From assembly GCF_021130785.1 (NCBI RefSeq), contig NC_060209.1:20049501-20113500 (forward strand): a DNA stretch of 64,000 bases, in the 5' to 3' direction. This DNA is from Homalodisca vitripennis (taxonomy: Eukaryota > Arthropoda > Insecta > Hemiptera > Cicadellidae). The translations under genes were made by a program, and so were the position numbers. A model generated the notes under the pieces. It had not been told where the DNA came from. It searched no databases and saw only the letters and a list, made by a program, of their open reading frames with translations. Position 1 is the stretch's first letter; the number at the start of each line of letters is the position of its first letter. Shown here in pieces: positions 48,018-59,339 of the stretch.

Positions 48018-48951
48018 ATACAGAGTGTCCCGTAACTCTCTGGACAAAGGTATACGACGTTATTGCTCAGGTCAAGACAAAAATATTTCACCATATGAAC
48101 ATTGGGTCATCGATGCTTAGGTTCCCATCTGTCTGTCTGTATGTTTTTTTTAATAAAAAAGTTATATCTTAATAACTAATAAATTAAAATATACCAATTT
48201 TTGTATCATACGTTTATAATAACAACGTTAGTTACTGAAAAAAATACAATGACATTTAATTTAGTATGTTCGTAATGGTGGCCATTAAAACCTTTAAACT
48301 TTGAATATCTGTAAAGCTAGATTTTTTTTTCAAGAATTGCTGAAATAGCAGGTTTTAGAGGATTTTATCACAAATCTACTGACACCAGAATTATTTAAAT
48401 CGAATAATAAATAACTGATTTAGATCTGTATTATTTACTGTGACAAGACATAGCTCACATTGAGGTTCTCAGAGAATAGCCAAAAATACAAAACCAGAAT
48501 AAACGGCAGCTCTTATATGCGAGGATCGAAAAGATTATATTTCCAAGTCAATGTTAGGTCTAATTTTGGGAAAATATTAAAAATGTAACGTTAACGTATT
48601 AGAATTAATACATAGTACCCTCTCTGAAGTCTACATGCCATTCAATCTCGATTTAAGAGTGTTTTCTTTCTACTGAAATCATATTTTTTTGTATAAAATT
48701 ACCCGAATTCATAATTAATAAAAAAAATAGAAAATATTAAACTACTTTGTTAGAACATTTGGTCTAGACTCTTGTTCTAACAGTCACTATCTTGAAACGT
48801 CATCCACAAATAAATAGTAGGAAATTCTATGCTTCTGAGAGGTTTGGCTGTGTTTATAATTATAATTTTTATTTTTGAATGTTTAATGATTATTTCTTGT
48901 AACACCTGGTTAATCATTGGACGTTGGAATTTAGAGCGTATTTTTTTTTAG
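48018..48951. other. AT-rich interval starting with a TACAGAGTGTCCC repeat end
   Basis: 48,018-48,120 opens with a terminal motif also seen at 10,345 (minus) and 52,219. Beyond that only AT-rich DNA without frames. Confidence 0.45.
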
Positions 48952-51270
48952 AACGTCCGGTATAAAGGATGTTGGCACTTTATGCATAGTTTCAGACGTC
49001 CGGATAACAAGACGGGGATACTTTATGCATAGTTTCAGACGTCCGGATAACAAGACGGGGGACACTTTATGCATAGTTTCAGACGTCCGGATAACAAGAC
49101 GGGGGGACACTTTATGCATAGTCTCAGACGTCCGGATAAGAAGACGGGGGACACTTTATGCATAGTCTCAGACGTCCGGATAAGAAGACGGGGGACACTT
49201 TATGCATAGTCTCAGACGTCCGGATAAGAAGACGGGGGACACTTTATGCATAGTTTCAGACGTCCGGATAACAAGACGGGGGGACACTTTATGCATAGTC
49301 TCAGACGTCCGGATAACAAGACGGGGGACACTTTATGCATAGTTTCAGACGTCCGGATAACAAGACGGGGATACTTTATGCATAGTCTCAGACGTCCGGA
49401 TAAGAAGACGGGGGACACTTTATGCATAGTCTCAGACGTCCGGATAAGAAGACGGGGGACACTTTATGCATAGTCTCAGACGTCCGGATAAGAAGACGGG
49501 GGACACTTTATGCATAGTTTCAGACGTCCGGATAACAAGACGGGGGGACACTTTATGCATAGTTTCAGACGTCCGGATAACAAGACGGGGGACACTTTAT
49601 GCATAGTCTCAGACGTCCGGATAAGAAGACGGGGGACACTTTATGCATAGTCTCAGACGTCCGGATAAGAAGACGGGGGACACTTTATGCATAGTCTCAG
49701 ACGTCCGGATAAGAAGACGGGGGACACTTTATGCATAGTCTCAGACGTCCGGATAAGAAGACGGGGGACACTTTATGCATAGTCTCAGACGTCCGGATAA
49801 GAAGACGGGGGACACTTTATGCATAGTTTCAGACGTCCGGATAACAAGACGGGGGGACACTTTATGCATAGTCTCAGACGTCCGGATAAGAAGACGGGGG
49901 ACACTTTATGCATAGTCTCAGACGTCCGGATAACAAGACGGGGGACACTTTATGCATAGTCTCAGACGTCCGGATAAGAAGACGGGGGACACTTTATGCA
50001 TAGTTTCAGACGTCCGGATAACAAGACGGGGGACACTTTATGCATAGTCTCAGACGTCCGGATAAGAAGACGGGGGACACTTTATGCATAGTCTCAGACG
50101 TCCGGATAACAGACGGGGATACTTTATGCATAGTCTCAGACGTCCGGATAAGAAGACGGGGGACACTTTATGCATAGTCTCAGACGTCCGGATAACAAGA
50201 CGGGGATACTTTATGCATAGTTTCAGACGTCCGGATAACAAGACGGGGATACTTTATGCATAGTTTCAGACGTCCGGATAACAAGACGGGGATACTTTAT
50301 GCATAGTTTCAGACGTCCGGATAACAAGACGGGGGACACTTTATGCATAGTCTCAGACGTCCGGATAACAAGACGGGGGGACACTTTATGCATAGTTTCA
50401 GACGTCCGGATAACAAGACGGGGGGACACTTTATGCATAGTCTCAGACGTCCGGATAACAAGACGGGGATACTTTATGCATAGTCTCAGACGTCCGGATA
50501 AGAAGACGGGGGACACTTTATGCATAGTCTCAGACGTCCGGATAACAAGACGGGGATACTTTATGCATAGTCTCAGACGTCCGGATAAGAAGACGGGGGA
50601 CACTTTATGCATAGTCTCAGAACGTCCGGATAACAAGACGGGGGACACTTTATGCATAGTTTCAGACGTCCGGATAACAAGACGGGGGGACACTTTATGC
50701 ATAGTTTCAGACGTCCGGATAACAAGACGGGGGGACACTTTATGCATAGTCTCAGACGTCCGGATAAGAAGACGGGGGACACTTTATGCATAGTCTCAGA
50801 CGTCCGGATAACAAGACGGGGGACACTTTATGCATAGTTTCAGACGTCCGGATAACAAGACGGGGGGACACTTTATGCATAGTCTCAGACGTCCGGATAA
50901 GAAGACGGGGGACACTTTATGCATAGTCTCAGACGTCCGGATAACAAGACGGGGATACTTTATGCATAGTTTCAGACGTCCGGATAACAAGACGGGGATA
51001 CTTTATGCATAGTTTCAGACGTCCGGATAACAAGACGGGGATACTTTTTTATGCATAGTTTCAGACGTCCGGATAACAAGACGGGGGGACACTTTATGCA
51101 TAGTCTCAGACGTCCGGATAACAAGACGGGGGGACACTTTATGCATAGTTTCAGACGTCCGGATAACAAGACGGGGGGACACTTTATGCATAGTCTCAGA
51201 CGTCCGGATAACAAGACGGGGGGACAATTTATGCTTAGTTTGAGACGTCCGGATAACAGGACGAGGGCAC
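48952..51270 (+). repeat. 43-bp satellite, about 54 units
   Basis: The unit is about ACTTTATGCATAGTYTCAGA plus CGTCCGGATAASAAGACGGG plus a variable GGGGAC/GGAT end, 41-44 bp. Two linked variants alternate: TCTC with ATAAGAAG, and TTTC with ATAACAAG. Each unit holds three 6-bp palindromes (ATGCAT, GACGTC, TCCGGA). The G-run length (4-6) and the AT/ACAC ending shift the phase, so long frames (up to 174 codons) appear in several phases on both strands. Edge units (48,952-48,985 and 51,226-51,270) are diverged, central ones nearly identical, as expected of unequal exchange. There are no unique spacers, so it is not a CRISPR. Confidence 0.98.
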
Positions 51271-52949
51271 TAAAAGGATTAAATATTTTATACAGTTATA
51301 GTTAGGTGAATGATAAAAATGTGTAACAACATATTCGGACCTTAAACCTTTAATGTCCATTAATTTTTCTTTGTATTCCTAATAAAACTTAAATATGTGG
51401 CAGAATGTGCTACTCCATTTTCTTTACTTTTGTACTTTAAAAGTCATATTTTGTATTTTTCATTAGACATTTGATGTGTTTAGATTATGTGCTACTCACT
51501 CACATTCTAGCATTGCATGATTCGCAATTTTAAACTAGTCACTCTTCGTAGGTTCGTAAGCATGCATGCTTGTAAATAAAAATGTTTTATTATTCATAAC
51601 GCGGTTAAACTAGTGGAATTAACTCGTTATAAAAACCAAACTCGTGGAAATACTTGCTACCTTCTCCGTTGCAGAATTAACAATTTTTATGTCCTTTTTA
51701 GTTTCTAAGCAACTTTTGGAAATGAATCAATATTTTGAATTATTTTTTATTATTGTATGTTGTAGCAAGGCAGAAATAAAAACATTGGGTGTCCCCCCAG
51801 GTTTAAACTTATTTTATTTTTTAAATCTGGGTAGTAATGTATTTTATTTTATGTTAGAGAACACTTCTACTTATTCACTGTAAGTTCATGCACACTAAAA
51901 AATTAGCTTTAAACCGTTTCTAAAATACTTCGTGCAAATGCCCATTTGATTTATATAAAGATTATATGGTTTATATAGACCTAATGAACTCCAAAATAAT
52001 TCCCCATACTAGTAGACTGCAACCTGGTCATTAAATTTTAGATTTCCTCCATAATCAGGTGTAGCCTAATATGGAAGCTACAGTATAAAATATCAATGTA
52101 TTACTCCCAAATGTTGCTTCCATCTACTGTAGAGACGTAGTGCCTTCAAAATGTTTGTTGCTTTTCCATGCATTAATGTATGACGGGAAGTTTGGGGTGC
52201 ATCGCTATTTAGCGTTGTGTATACAGGGTGTTCCAATATTACCTGACTCCAGAGATGTTTCAGGAGTTATGAAGACTTTTTATTCCAACACGAGTCCGGA
52301 AATGCATCTCCTGAATACAGCCCCTGAATTTGGGTCAAATAGCACTTTTTTATATGCGTTAAATATAATAAATATTAAACGCAGGAGGTGGGGATCTAAC
52401 AAATGTTACACCGGGCCTCCTGCCAGAGGTCCTGGGGGAGATCTTGACACGTATTTTGAAAAATTCCCAATTACAGTGTGTTTATAGTTTAGTAGACTTT
52501 ACAATTGAATACTGCCCAGCTATGTTTTATCATCGCCATTAGGAGGTTAAATAAAAAAAAAAACGAAACCTTTTTTCTTGAAAGTAAATGTGTTGTATAG
52601 AAATATTTTAATTTTAGTTAAGTTACTTTTAGTATTTTATTCCAATATATTGAACTTGTATCTATAATTAGGTAAAAATAATAATTAAGTTTGTGTAACG
52701 AATAACAGAGATACAAATTATTTACCCACACATTGCAAGAAGGAATATAAAATCACTGGCACTGGCAGGTACACAATAGTTATAAATGCTTGGCACTGGT
52801 AGATCACAACTTGAAATATACCGCTGACACTAAAAACTATAGATCACATGTAGATTCGTTTGAAGACTGTTCAAGGCACACTCTGACGGACAACGCAGGA
52901 ACTAACTTTGGCAGGTAATAGCAGGACTATATAAGACTTAAAGTAGTAG
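51271..52949. other. AT-rich interval with one repeat end
   Basis: 52,219-52,320 begins ATACAGGGTGTTCCAATATT (compare 10,345 and 48,018). The 115-codon frame at 52,140-52,487 runs across that repeat start and a GCAGGAGG...CCTCCTGC inverted pair (about 52,380-52,425). It has no domain and is not called. Confidence 0.45.
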
Positions 52950-53570
52950 GCCTAATGTAGTGAATCAACAGAATTGACTGACATATTCGAATACCTCAAA
53001 ATGAGTTCGAATACATTTGACATTAATACAATTTTCTGGAATTGAATTGAATTTAAACTTACAGTATTTGTACATTTGGATTAATATTATTCAAATAAAA
53101 TATTCAAGAGCTGTTTTTGTATTCTTAAATAAGTATTATTTGCAGGGTTTTAAATGAATATATATCTGGACTCCGAAAAGAATAATAAGGGGAGATTTAT
53201 AGTTTAGAAAAAATAATTAAACATTTTAAAACTTGGTAAAATGTGTAATTGTAAATCTATTCAAAATTATTGTTTATGATTTATAGTTGTTTAAAAACCA
53301 ATATGATTGAGATTTTGGGTTTCAATCTATTTCTACGATCATTGGCGACAAGACCTGCCGTAGAAATAGTCTTTGAAAAGGTACTGAAGCAGCTGGTAAA
53401 CAAACAAAAAATTTCTGGAGTTCATAAAATCTAAGGTATGACATTTTGTAGGAGTCATAAACAGTAAAGCATTTTCCCACTTTTTTGGCATGGGCAATTT
53501 CAAATAATCTAGAATAGATTGCGGTTAGGAAGCAAGACAAGTGTAGACTTGTCTGTTAGATAAACTATTC

Positions 53571-53770
53571 GAATACAAGTATTCGTAAACATATTCGAAT
53601 ACATGTATTTAATACATATTCGAATACAAGTATTCGTATACATATTTGAATACAAGCATTCGCATACATATTCGAATACAAGTATTCGTATACATATTTG
53701 AATACAAGTATCCGTATACATATTCGAAAATACAAGTATTCGTATGCATATTCGAATTCAAACATTCGTT
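53571..53770. repeat. ~26-bp subterminal minisatellite of the hAT-like element
   Basis: The unit is about ATATTCGAATACAAGTATTC plus GTATAC. It recurs about eight times here and continues at 53,995-54,060 after the SINE. Each unit is close to a palindrome (TTCGAA, GTATAC). The pieces either side of the SINE fit together as one array. Confidence 0.85.
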
Positions 53771-53771
53771 T

Positions 53772-53992
53772 AAAAAAAGTAAAGTAAAGAATGTCTTATT
53801 TTACCAGGCGAAGTTAGGGCTAAGGAGCCCTCTCTAACACTTAACCTGGGGACCAACGGCAAGGTGACTTCCGAACCACCACCAATGGCCGGGCAGGCGG
53901 GCCGCTTGCAAGGACAGGATCGCTCAGCGGTCACCTGTCCAAGCAGCAGCCACGCTCGGCGTTGCTTGATCTGGTTATCTTACGATAACCGC
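53772..53992 (-). mobile_element. 5S rRNA-derived SINE (SINE3-like)
   Basis: The minus strand starts GGCGGTTATCGTAAGATAACC and continues through the three internal control elements of a 5S gene. These are an A-box-like AAGCAACGCCGAGCGTGG (53,950-53,967; 5S has AAGCAGCGTCGGGCG), an intermediate element GCTTGGAC (53,937-53,944), and a C-box-like GGTGACCGCTGAG (about 53,923-53,935). Order and spacing match 5S rRNA from about position 26 onward, so the first 25 or so bases are missing or replaced. An unrelated body of about 135 bp follows (53,785-53,920). It holds a short AGGGCT..AGCCCT hairpin and ends in (CTTTA)n and a T-run at 53,772-53,790. It is GC-rich against its host DNA. Presumably it moved by LINE machinery. 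Confidence 0.75.
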
Positions 53993-54116
53993 CAACACAT
54001 ATTCGAATACAAGTATCCGTATACATATTCGAATGCAAGTATTCGTGTGCATACAACATTCGTTTACATATACGAATAAAGGGTGTGTTTTCGATTCTCC
54101 CATCACTAGACTAAAG

Positions 54117-55786
54117 GCTCCGCCGCGTCGCTCCTTTGATCTTAGTCGCTGCCGCCAGGTCCCACTTCCCCTCCTTACACCCCTACCATTGACGTCACAG
54201 TGAGACAGTGTACGCTTTACTGACGTCATAGGGACTCGGGTTTCGTGCTTGTTTTTGACGAAGAGGATAGATTCCAATCCTGGAAACATTGTGTTATACC
54301 TTTTGTAACAAATAACGAAATAGTCCTATTTCGGACATTTGCCACCGTTATAAAATATAAAAGGTATATTTTATATTTTACCTCCCCCGTCAGGTGGGGG
54401 AGGTATAATACATACAACATAACAAACAGAAAGAAGAAAAGAAGGGAAAGAAAAGCTGCTTGACGTCCAGACCAGAATCCGTTTGACGTCTCAATGTGAA
54501 TGTTAGTTCTTTCATAATGTTTACTTTTTACAAATTGTTTTAGTTGTATAATATTTTTTTGTAAGCCATAATGAACCAAGAACCCAAATTATTTTAGCTG
54601 CTATAAAAAGTATTTTAAACTAAATATTTTGAAATTTGAATAAGCGATTTGAAAATGGCTACATGAAAAAATTCAAACTTAATGTGAAAAGTAAACAATT
54701 GAACAAGTGGTTAATAACTAAGTTAAAGAAGGTCAGAACAATAATTGTGATGATAATCTCAGAGTGTTTCATGAATATGAGCAACATATATGTAAAAAAG
54801 AAGTATTAATATAAAAATAAAATTGAATTATGAGGATATACTGAAATGAAAAAGTGAAAAGCCGTTTGATTTTTGAGAGGAAAGTTAGGGTAGTCTCTTC
54901 TACCTAAACAACTAAGCGATGTTCTAAAGGTCAGAGCGACCCTGAAATACAGAGTAATTTAATACATTCTAGTACAATGATTAATTTTTCTGAGCTATAG
55001 AGGAAATGGGTTGACGAAATAAATGTTCGATTGCAGGATTTCCTATCACGCTGGGGTAGACCTTGAAAGCTACATATCTATTTTGATTTCGCGAAACCTA
55101 TGACTAGATATATTGTCAGATTTCATTGTAAAACTTGGACAAAGTGGATGAAATCTCATGGCCATTTCTCGATTCGGTTGACTGCAACGCTCTTTGCTAT
55201 GGATCTGTTATCAGTGTTGATAAACATTATTTCCATTATCCACTTTACTGCAACAGGAAAGTCGTACATTTGCAGAAATGCCCAACTGTATTAAGCTACT
55301 CAGAAACCTTTTAAGAGGGAAAGTGGACTAACTGCTCCTGAGTTATAGAACATCACCATAACGAGATCTGTTGACTAGTTATTGACTTCATTAAGAAGAG
55401 TTTGAAGCCTCTTTTGTTGAAATGTTTCCGACAATTCTCTAAAATAGGACTAACGGGTGAAGTATAAAATAATTCTTTCTACGATTTAGGTACTTGGAGG
55501 GGCACTTGGTGTTTCAAGTGTAGGTGTTTTTTTTTATTATAATGAGCATTACCACGTAATTAATAATAATAAATGCTCCCTAAATATAAAACATATCTGA
55601 AAGCTCTTATAGAACTCAAAATTATGGTTATATAAGACCCACTAGTGTTTTCTAAAGTTTATATAAAAATATCCTTTGGGTAGTGCAATATTGAAAGGAA
55701 CTTTCGTTTGATGATTTTGAAAATTTTTTGTGTCCCCCAAAAATGCAGGATTTTGGAGAGCAAACAAAAATTTCAAATGTAATTAG
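54117..55786. other. Mixed interval, no gene seen
   Basis: 54,110-54,240 is GC-richer, of unknown origin. A 9-bp-stem hairpin (ACCTCCCCC-gtcaggt-GGGGGAGGT) lies at 54,380-54,403. The overlapping minus frames at 53,975-54,579 are not supported by any domain. The remainder is AT-rich. Confidence 0.5.
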
Positions 55787-56065
55787 GGATGACTTCAGTT
55801 TTAAACTAGCGAGTTATTAAAATTATTGTTCTGGTAACACTCACTGGCTATTACTTTGGATGGAAAAGAGATAGCGATCTCTGGTTTTCACGATTCTTTA
55901 AGTTTATTATACTCTTCAAAATTAGGGGTCATTTGAGAGGGCTAATAAACTTAAAGAATCGTGAAAACCAGAGATAGCTATCTCTTTTCCATCCAAAGTA
56001 ATAGCCAGTGAGTGTTACCAGAACAATAATTTTAATAACTCGCTAGTTTAAAACTGAAGTCATCC
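55787..56065. mobile_element. Foldback element: near-perfect 123-bp inverted repeat
   Basis: Arms 55,787-55,909 and 55,943-56,065 are centred at 55,926 with a 33-base spacer. I see one mismatch, in the AGAGATAGCGATCTCT word, which is itself nearly palindromic. A third partial copy (GGAAGAGATAGCGATCTCTG then GTTTTCACCATT) lies at about 56,203-56,235. So the arm is a repeated sequence and the hairpin probably arose by inverted duplication. Non-coding. Confidence 0.9.
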
Positions 56066-56588
56066 ACGTTTTGAAAAGTCTGAAGTGGCATTTGGTTGCA
56101 GGCCTCAACAATATGATTCCTAAATCTTCAGCGTTTTCAATTGGTGTTTTGTAAATGTTAGTGTACATATATGTCATTAAAATATTGATCACTTATTATT
56201 TTGGACGGGGAAGAGATAGCGATCTCTGGTTTTCACCATTGTAATCAAACCCTCCTATTTCTCCTGTACGGTAATATAGGGTCTTATAACATATATATCA
56301 GTCTTTAAATTTATAGGAAAAATTCTTAAATATTATAGAACATTCAGAGCTAGAGATGGTACATTAGTTCAAAAGAACATTCCAGCGACATTTCATCTAG
56401 CATATTTCTTGTGGGCTGCTTCAAAGGGTGTCTTCAGAGTCAAATTCTGACCTTAGAATGGAATAGAAAAGAATATTCTTTAAAATATTTTCTAATGTAG
56501 ATTTTACGTACCTAATCGTTAAAATCTAAATTGACTTAAAAATTATGGCTACTCTTATGACAATTTAAACACTATTAATGTAAACAAA
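56066..56588. other. AT-rich interval, no gene seen
   Basis: Apart from the partial arm copy at about 56,203-56,235, nothing recognised. Confidence 0.55.
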
Positions 56589-56775
56589 TTGAAAATAATA
56601 GACAGTGTTTACACAGAACAGTTGATTACATTGGACAGGCTCAATCAGTTAATACTACACAACTTTAGAGACCAAGATGGGATTTTTTGCTGCTTGATAG
56701 ACCAGTGGGGCATAGCCCGGAGGGATTTCCGAAACAAGAATAGGCCATTCATCCCAGGAACCGTTAGAATGTCCA
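56589..56775 (-). mobile_element. Helitron-like fragment, third copy (inverted)
   Basis: The reverse complement shares ordered blocks with 6,330-6,500: CCTGG.ATGAAT, GGCCTATT, CGGGCTA..CC.CACTGGTCT, AAAAAATCCCATCTTGGT, and TGTTCTGTGTAAACA. Neither terminal motif is present, so it is an internal fragment. The 70-codon frame across it has no support. Confidence 0.6.
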
Positions 56776-58962
56776 CGTACAATTTCAGTTCAATCGATTG
56801 AGTACTTTAAAACAAAACAAAAAAACAAAGGCACTTTCGCATTTATAATATTATCAGTATTAGGATTTTGATATATTTCTGTTAAGTTTATATATTTATA
56901 CTCAAAGGATTTCATGAACAATAAATATTCATTCAGTTATACTTCGCCAGGTTCTAAAACACAAGGTTGCCTGGCAGATTATCAGTCTACTGGGTACCAT
57001 CTTTATCTATCATCAACGTGACAAAGAAGCAGATAGAAGATATGTTTTTTTGCATTTTTGTCACAAAGTAGACAAAAGTTTTGTACTCACAATCGTAACG
57101 GCGTGACGCCGATTTCCATCGGTAATCAACAACTTTTCTTTGAATAATACAATGGCAATGAACACTTCAGCCTTTGCCATCATGATGATTTACGGCCACT
57201 TAAGCCGCGCAACTTGAGTGGTCATCAAGTGATCATTAAATGTCCTATCACTCGCGTTAAGTATCAAGTGGAAGCCTGGAGCGAGGAGTGGAAATGGGGG
57301 TTATCATTTGAGTAGACTTTTATTCTCGTGTTCACTCCTACAAGCATACTTAAGAGGAGAGGCCATTTCTGATGACAAAATCCTTTACACCTATTGCGAG
57401 ATCAGATGCAGGTGGGATTTGATATAGTGTGATCATTTATTCTAGGACCAGTTTGCATAGGTTTAGTAGCCTCTCTTCGTTTTCATTCACCACAAGTTTA
57501 GTTCTTGGAAAGACATGATTAGTAAGTACTTTCGTCATTCGTTACAGCAGTATTGGAACACAATACTGCTGTATTGTGTTATTCTGTTATCTCATATAGT
57601 TTTACATGCTTAAATAAAAAATGAATGTGATAAAGCAAGATAAATAAATATTAAAAAGTACTGATGTTACTCAAAAATATTATTATCAGTTCTGTGACGA
57701 ACTCATAAATATTAAAAGTGAAATTAGGAATGCAAATAATTTTTTTTTTAATCTGCTTACTATGATATAGATATTGATAGTGGTGAGAAATTTGTCTATT
57801 GGAGTCATCACAAGGTAAAATTGACATTACCGTACGTCAAAATGTGTACTATAATTACACAGTTCGGCAGACTACCTAGTTCTCCCGCTGTTTTATGAAA
57901 ATACCGATTTTCATAGTATACATACCAACAGAGAAGGTGTCAGTAAATTCGAGTTACTTACTCTAATTTGAGTCAGCAACTTTTCTGCATAGTCTGTGAC
58001 GATTTATGAAAACTTAATAAGGTAAAATTAAAACGCCTGATTAATCATTTATTATTAGTTCAGTGTGTAGAAGATTTGATCAGAAAAAATAGTAACTCCG
58101 CGTATATGTTTACATTGTAAACTTCGAGTTGAAATATATAAAGTTTGGTTCATCATCTATTACGGTTTTCTTATATGGAAGAGGGTTTTAGTTGGATCTA
58201 ATCCACTTCATATACGATCAGTTTATTCTGCTTATATAGCATGTACAACTGTTGACGGATAAATTTTTCCAAAAACCTGAATGGATCTACGCTATCCTTC
58301 ATCCGTTTTGAGCTTGTTGATGTGACACAAGCTGTTGTTGTCCTGCCTATGTTGTTCCGTTGCATCATATGTAGATGAAAGTAATACTAAATTGCATGAG
58401 CCTTCAAGTATAGTTGTCAAGTTTTTTGAATAAATTATTTTAACACATCTTATTCAAAGTAACTTGAATTTTAGCCATTGGTCGCGAACAAAAAATATTT
58501 TTGCTAACTTTGGAATGGTTTCATGACAATAATTAGAATTTGGAATACTTTAAAATTTCATAATTGTTGCCCAACAGTCAACTAACTACTAATCTAAAAA
58601 CTAAAAAAATAAGTTTCAAAACTTATTTTTGTTTCCTCCGCCAAGTAAGACTGAGTTGGTGTCACATTGAGTAATTTAAAAGTTCTGTAACTGATTCGTT
58701 TATGTAAAATTATGTTCATAGTGTTCAATGTTGTGAATTTGATTGATTCAAGAATTACTAATATATAAATTCAAAGTAAACTTGACATTCCTCCGGATAT
58801 TTTCTTAATGTTACTAAACTGAGTATCAGTTCATACTATACACAGAAAACAATTCGTATTTCACGTGTTTTTGTAAATCTAAAAAATCTGGATTTCACGT
58901 TTAGTTATGGAACTATGTCTTAGTCTCTGAATGAAAGGTCTTTCACATGGCATTTCTGAGTG
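56776..58962. other. AT-rich interval with two hairpins
   Basis: A hairpin at 57,196-57,221 (CCACTTAAG-ccgcgcaa-CTTGAGTGG, one G-T type pair) lies in a slightly GC-richer patch with further CAAGTGG-like words. A perfect 12-bp-stem hairpin at 57,544-57,572 is ACAGCAGTATTG-gaaca-CAATACTGCTGT. No gene seen. Confidence 0.6.
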
Positions 58963-59330
58963 TCACTCAATTGAGTTAACAAACCTCCACTCCACACGCG
59001 TCAGTTCTGCAAACGATGCGTCATTTCTGATGGGCTTCTTCCACAGAATAACACTGTGGGAATACTGCCGAAAAGCAATTAATGGAGATGAATGGTATGA
59101 TCGAGACACAATTGACATCCTTTGTTAGGGTGATGAGAACCCGAGCCCGCGGTCATCCCGGGGGCCTCCGGTGTCCTCGCCATTGACGACAAGGAAGTCG
59201 TCATTCACCCGGGGTACCACCTGTGAGAAGTGATTGGTTCCCCACTCGCGTCCCTTGGGATAAACAGGGTCGATGACCACGACCAGATTTGCACCAGCTT
59301 TATTTTGAATAGAGTAATGGTGAATAAAAC
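58963..59330 (-). pseudogene. GC-richer coding-like island, unrecognised
   Basis: On the minus strand one frame reads from about 59,330 through NKAGANLVVVIDPVYPKGRE and WGTNHFSQVV to a stop at about 59,137. The same frame then stays open for about 53 more codons (SIVSRSYHSSPLIAFRQYSH... to a stop at 58,963-58,965). Composition and GC-rich third positions at 59,140-59,290 look coding, unlike the surroundings. A TTCTCACAG/GTGGTA word could be a splice donor. I recognise no domain. It may be a lone host exon, a retrocopy or a dead transposon piece. Confidence 0.3.
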
Positions 59331-59339
59331 GCTTTCTAA

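Larger units (their letters stand above)
52958..54108. mobile_element. Non-autonomous hAT-like element with subterminal repeats
   Basis: The left end reads TAGTGAATCAACAGAATTG and the right end TTCGATTCTCCCATCACTA, a degenerate inverted pair of the TAGTGATGG type. The flanking 8-mers GCCTAATG (52,950-52,957) and GACTAAAG (54,109-54,116) agree at 6 of 8 positions, as for an old hAT target duplication. Inward of both ends are many ATTCGAATAC/GTATTCGTATAC words, typical of hAT subterminal transposase-binding repeats. There is no transposase. A 5S-type SINE (53,772-53,992) sits inside the right-hand repeats, so it inserted later. Confidence 0.55.

Noticed and set aside
48931..51305. Many frames up to 174 codons on both strands and a CRISPR-like regular spacing
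   Set aside because: All frames thread a 43-bp tandem repeat in changing phase. There are no unique spacers between repeats, so it is a satellite, not a gene family or a CRISPR array.
52140..52487. 115-codon frame as a gene
   Set aside because: Crosses a transposon end motif and an inverted repeat, and shows no recognisable domain.
53850..53992. A 5S rRNA gene
   Set aside because: Lacks the first 25 or so bases, diverges within the promoter boxes, and runs into an unrelated body and tail.
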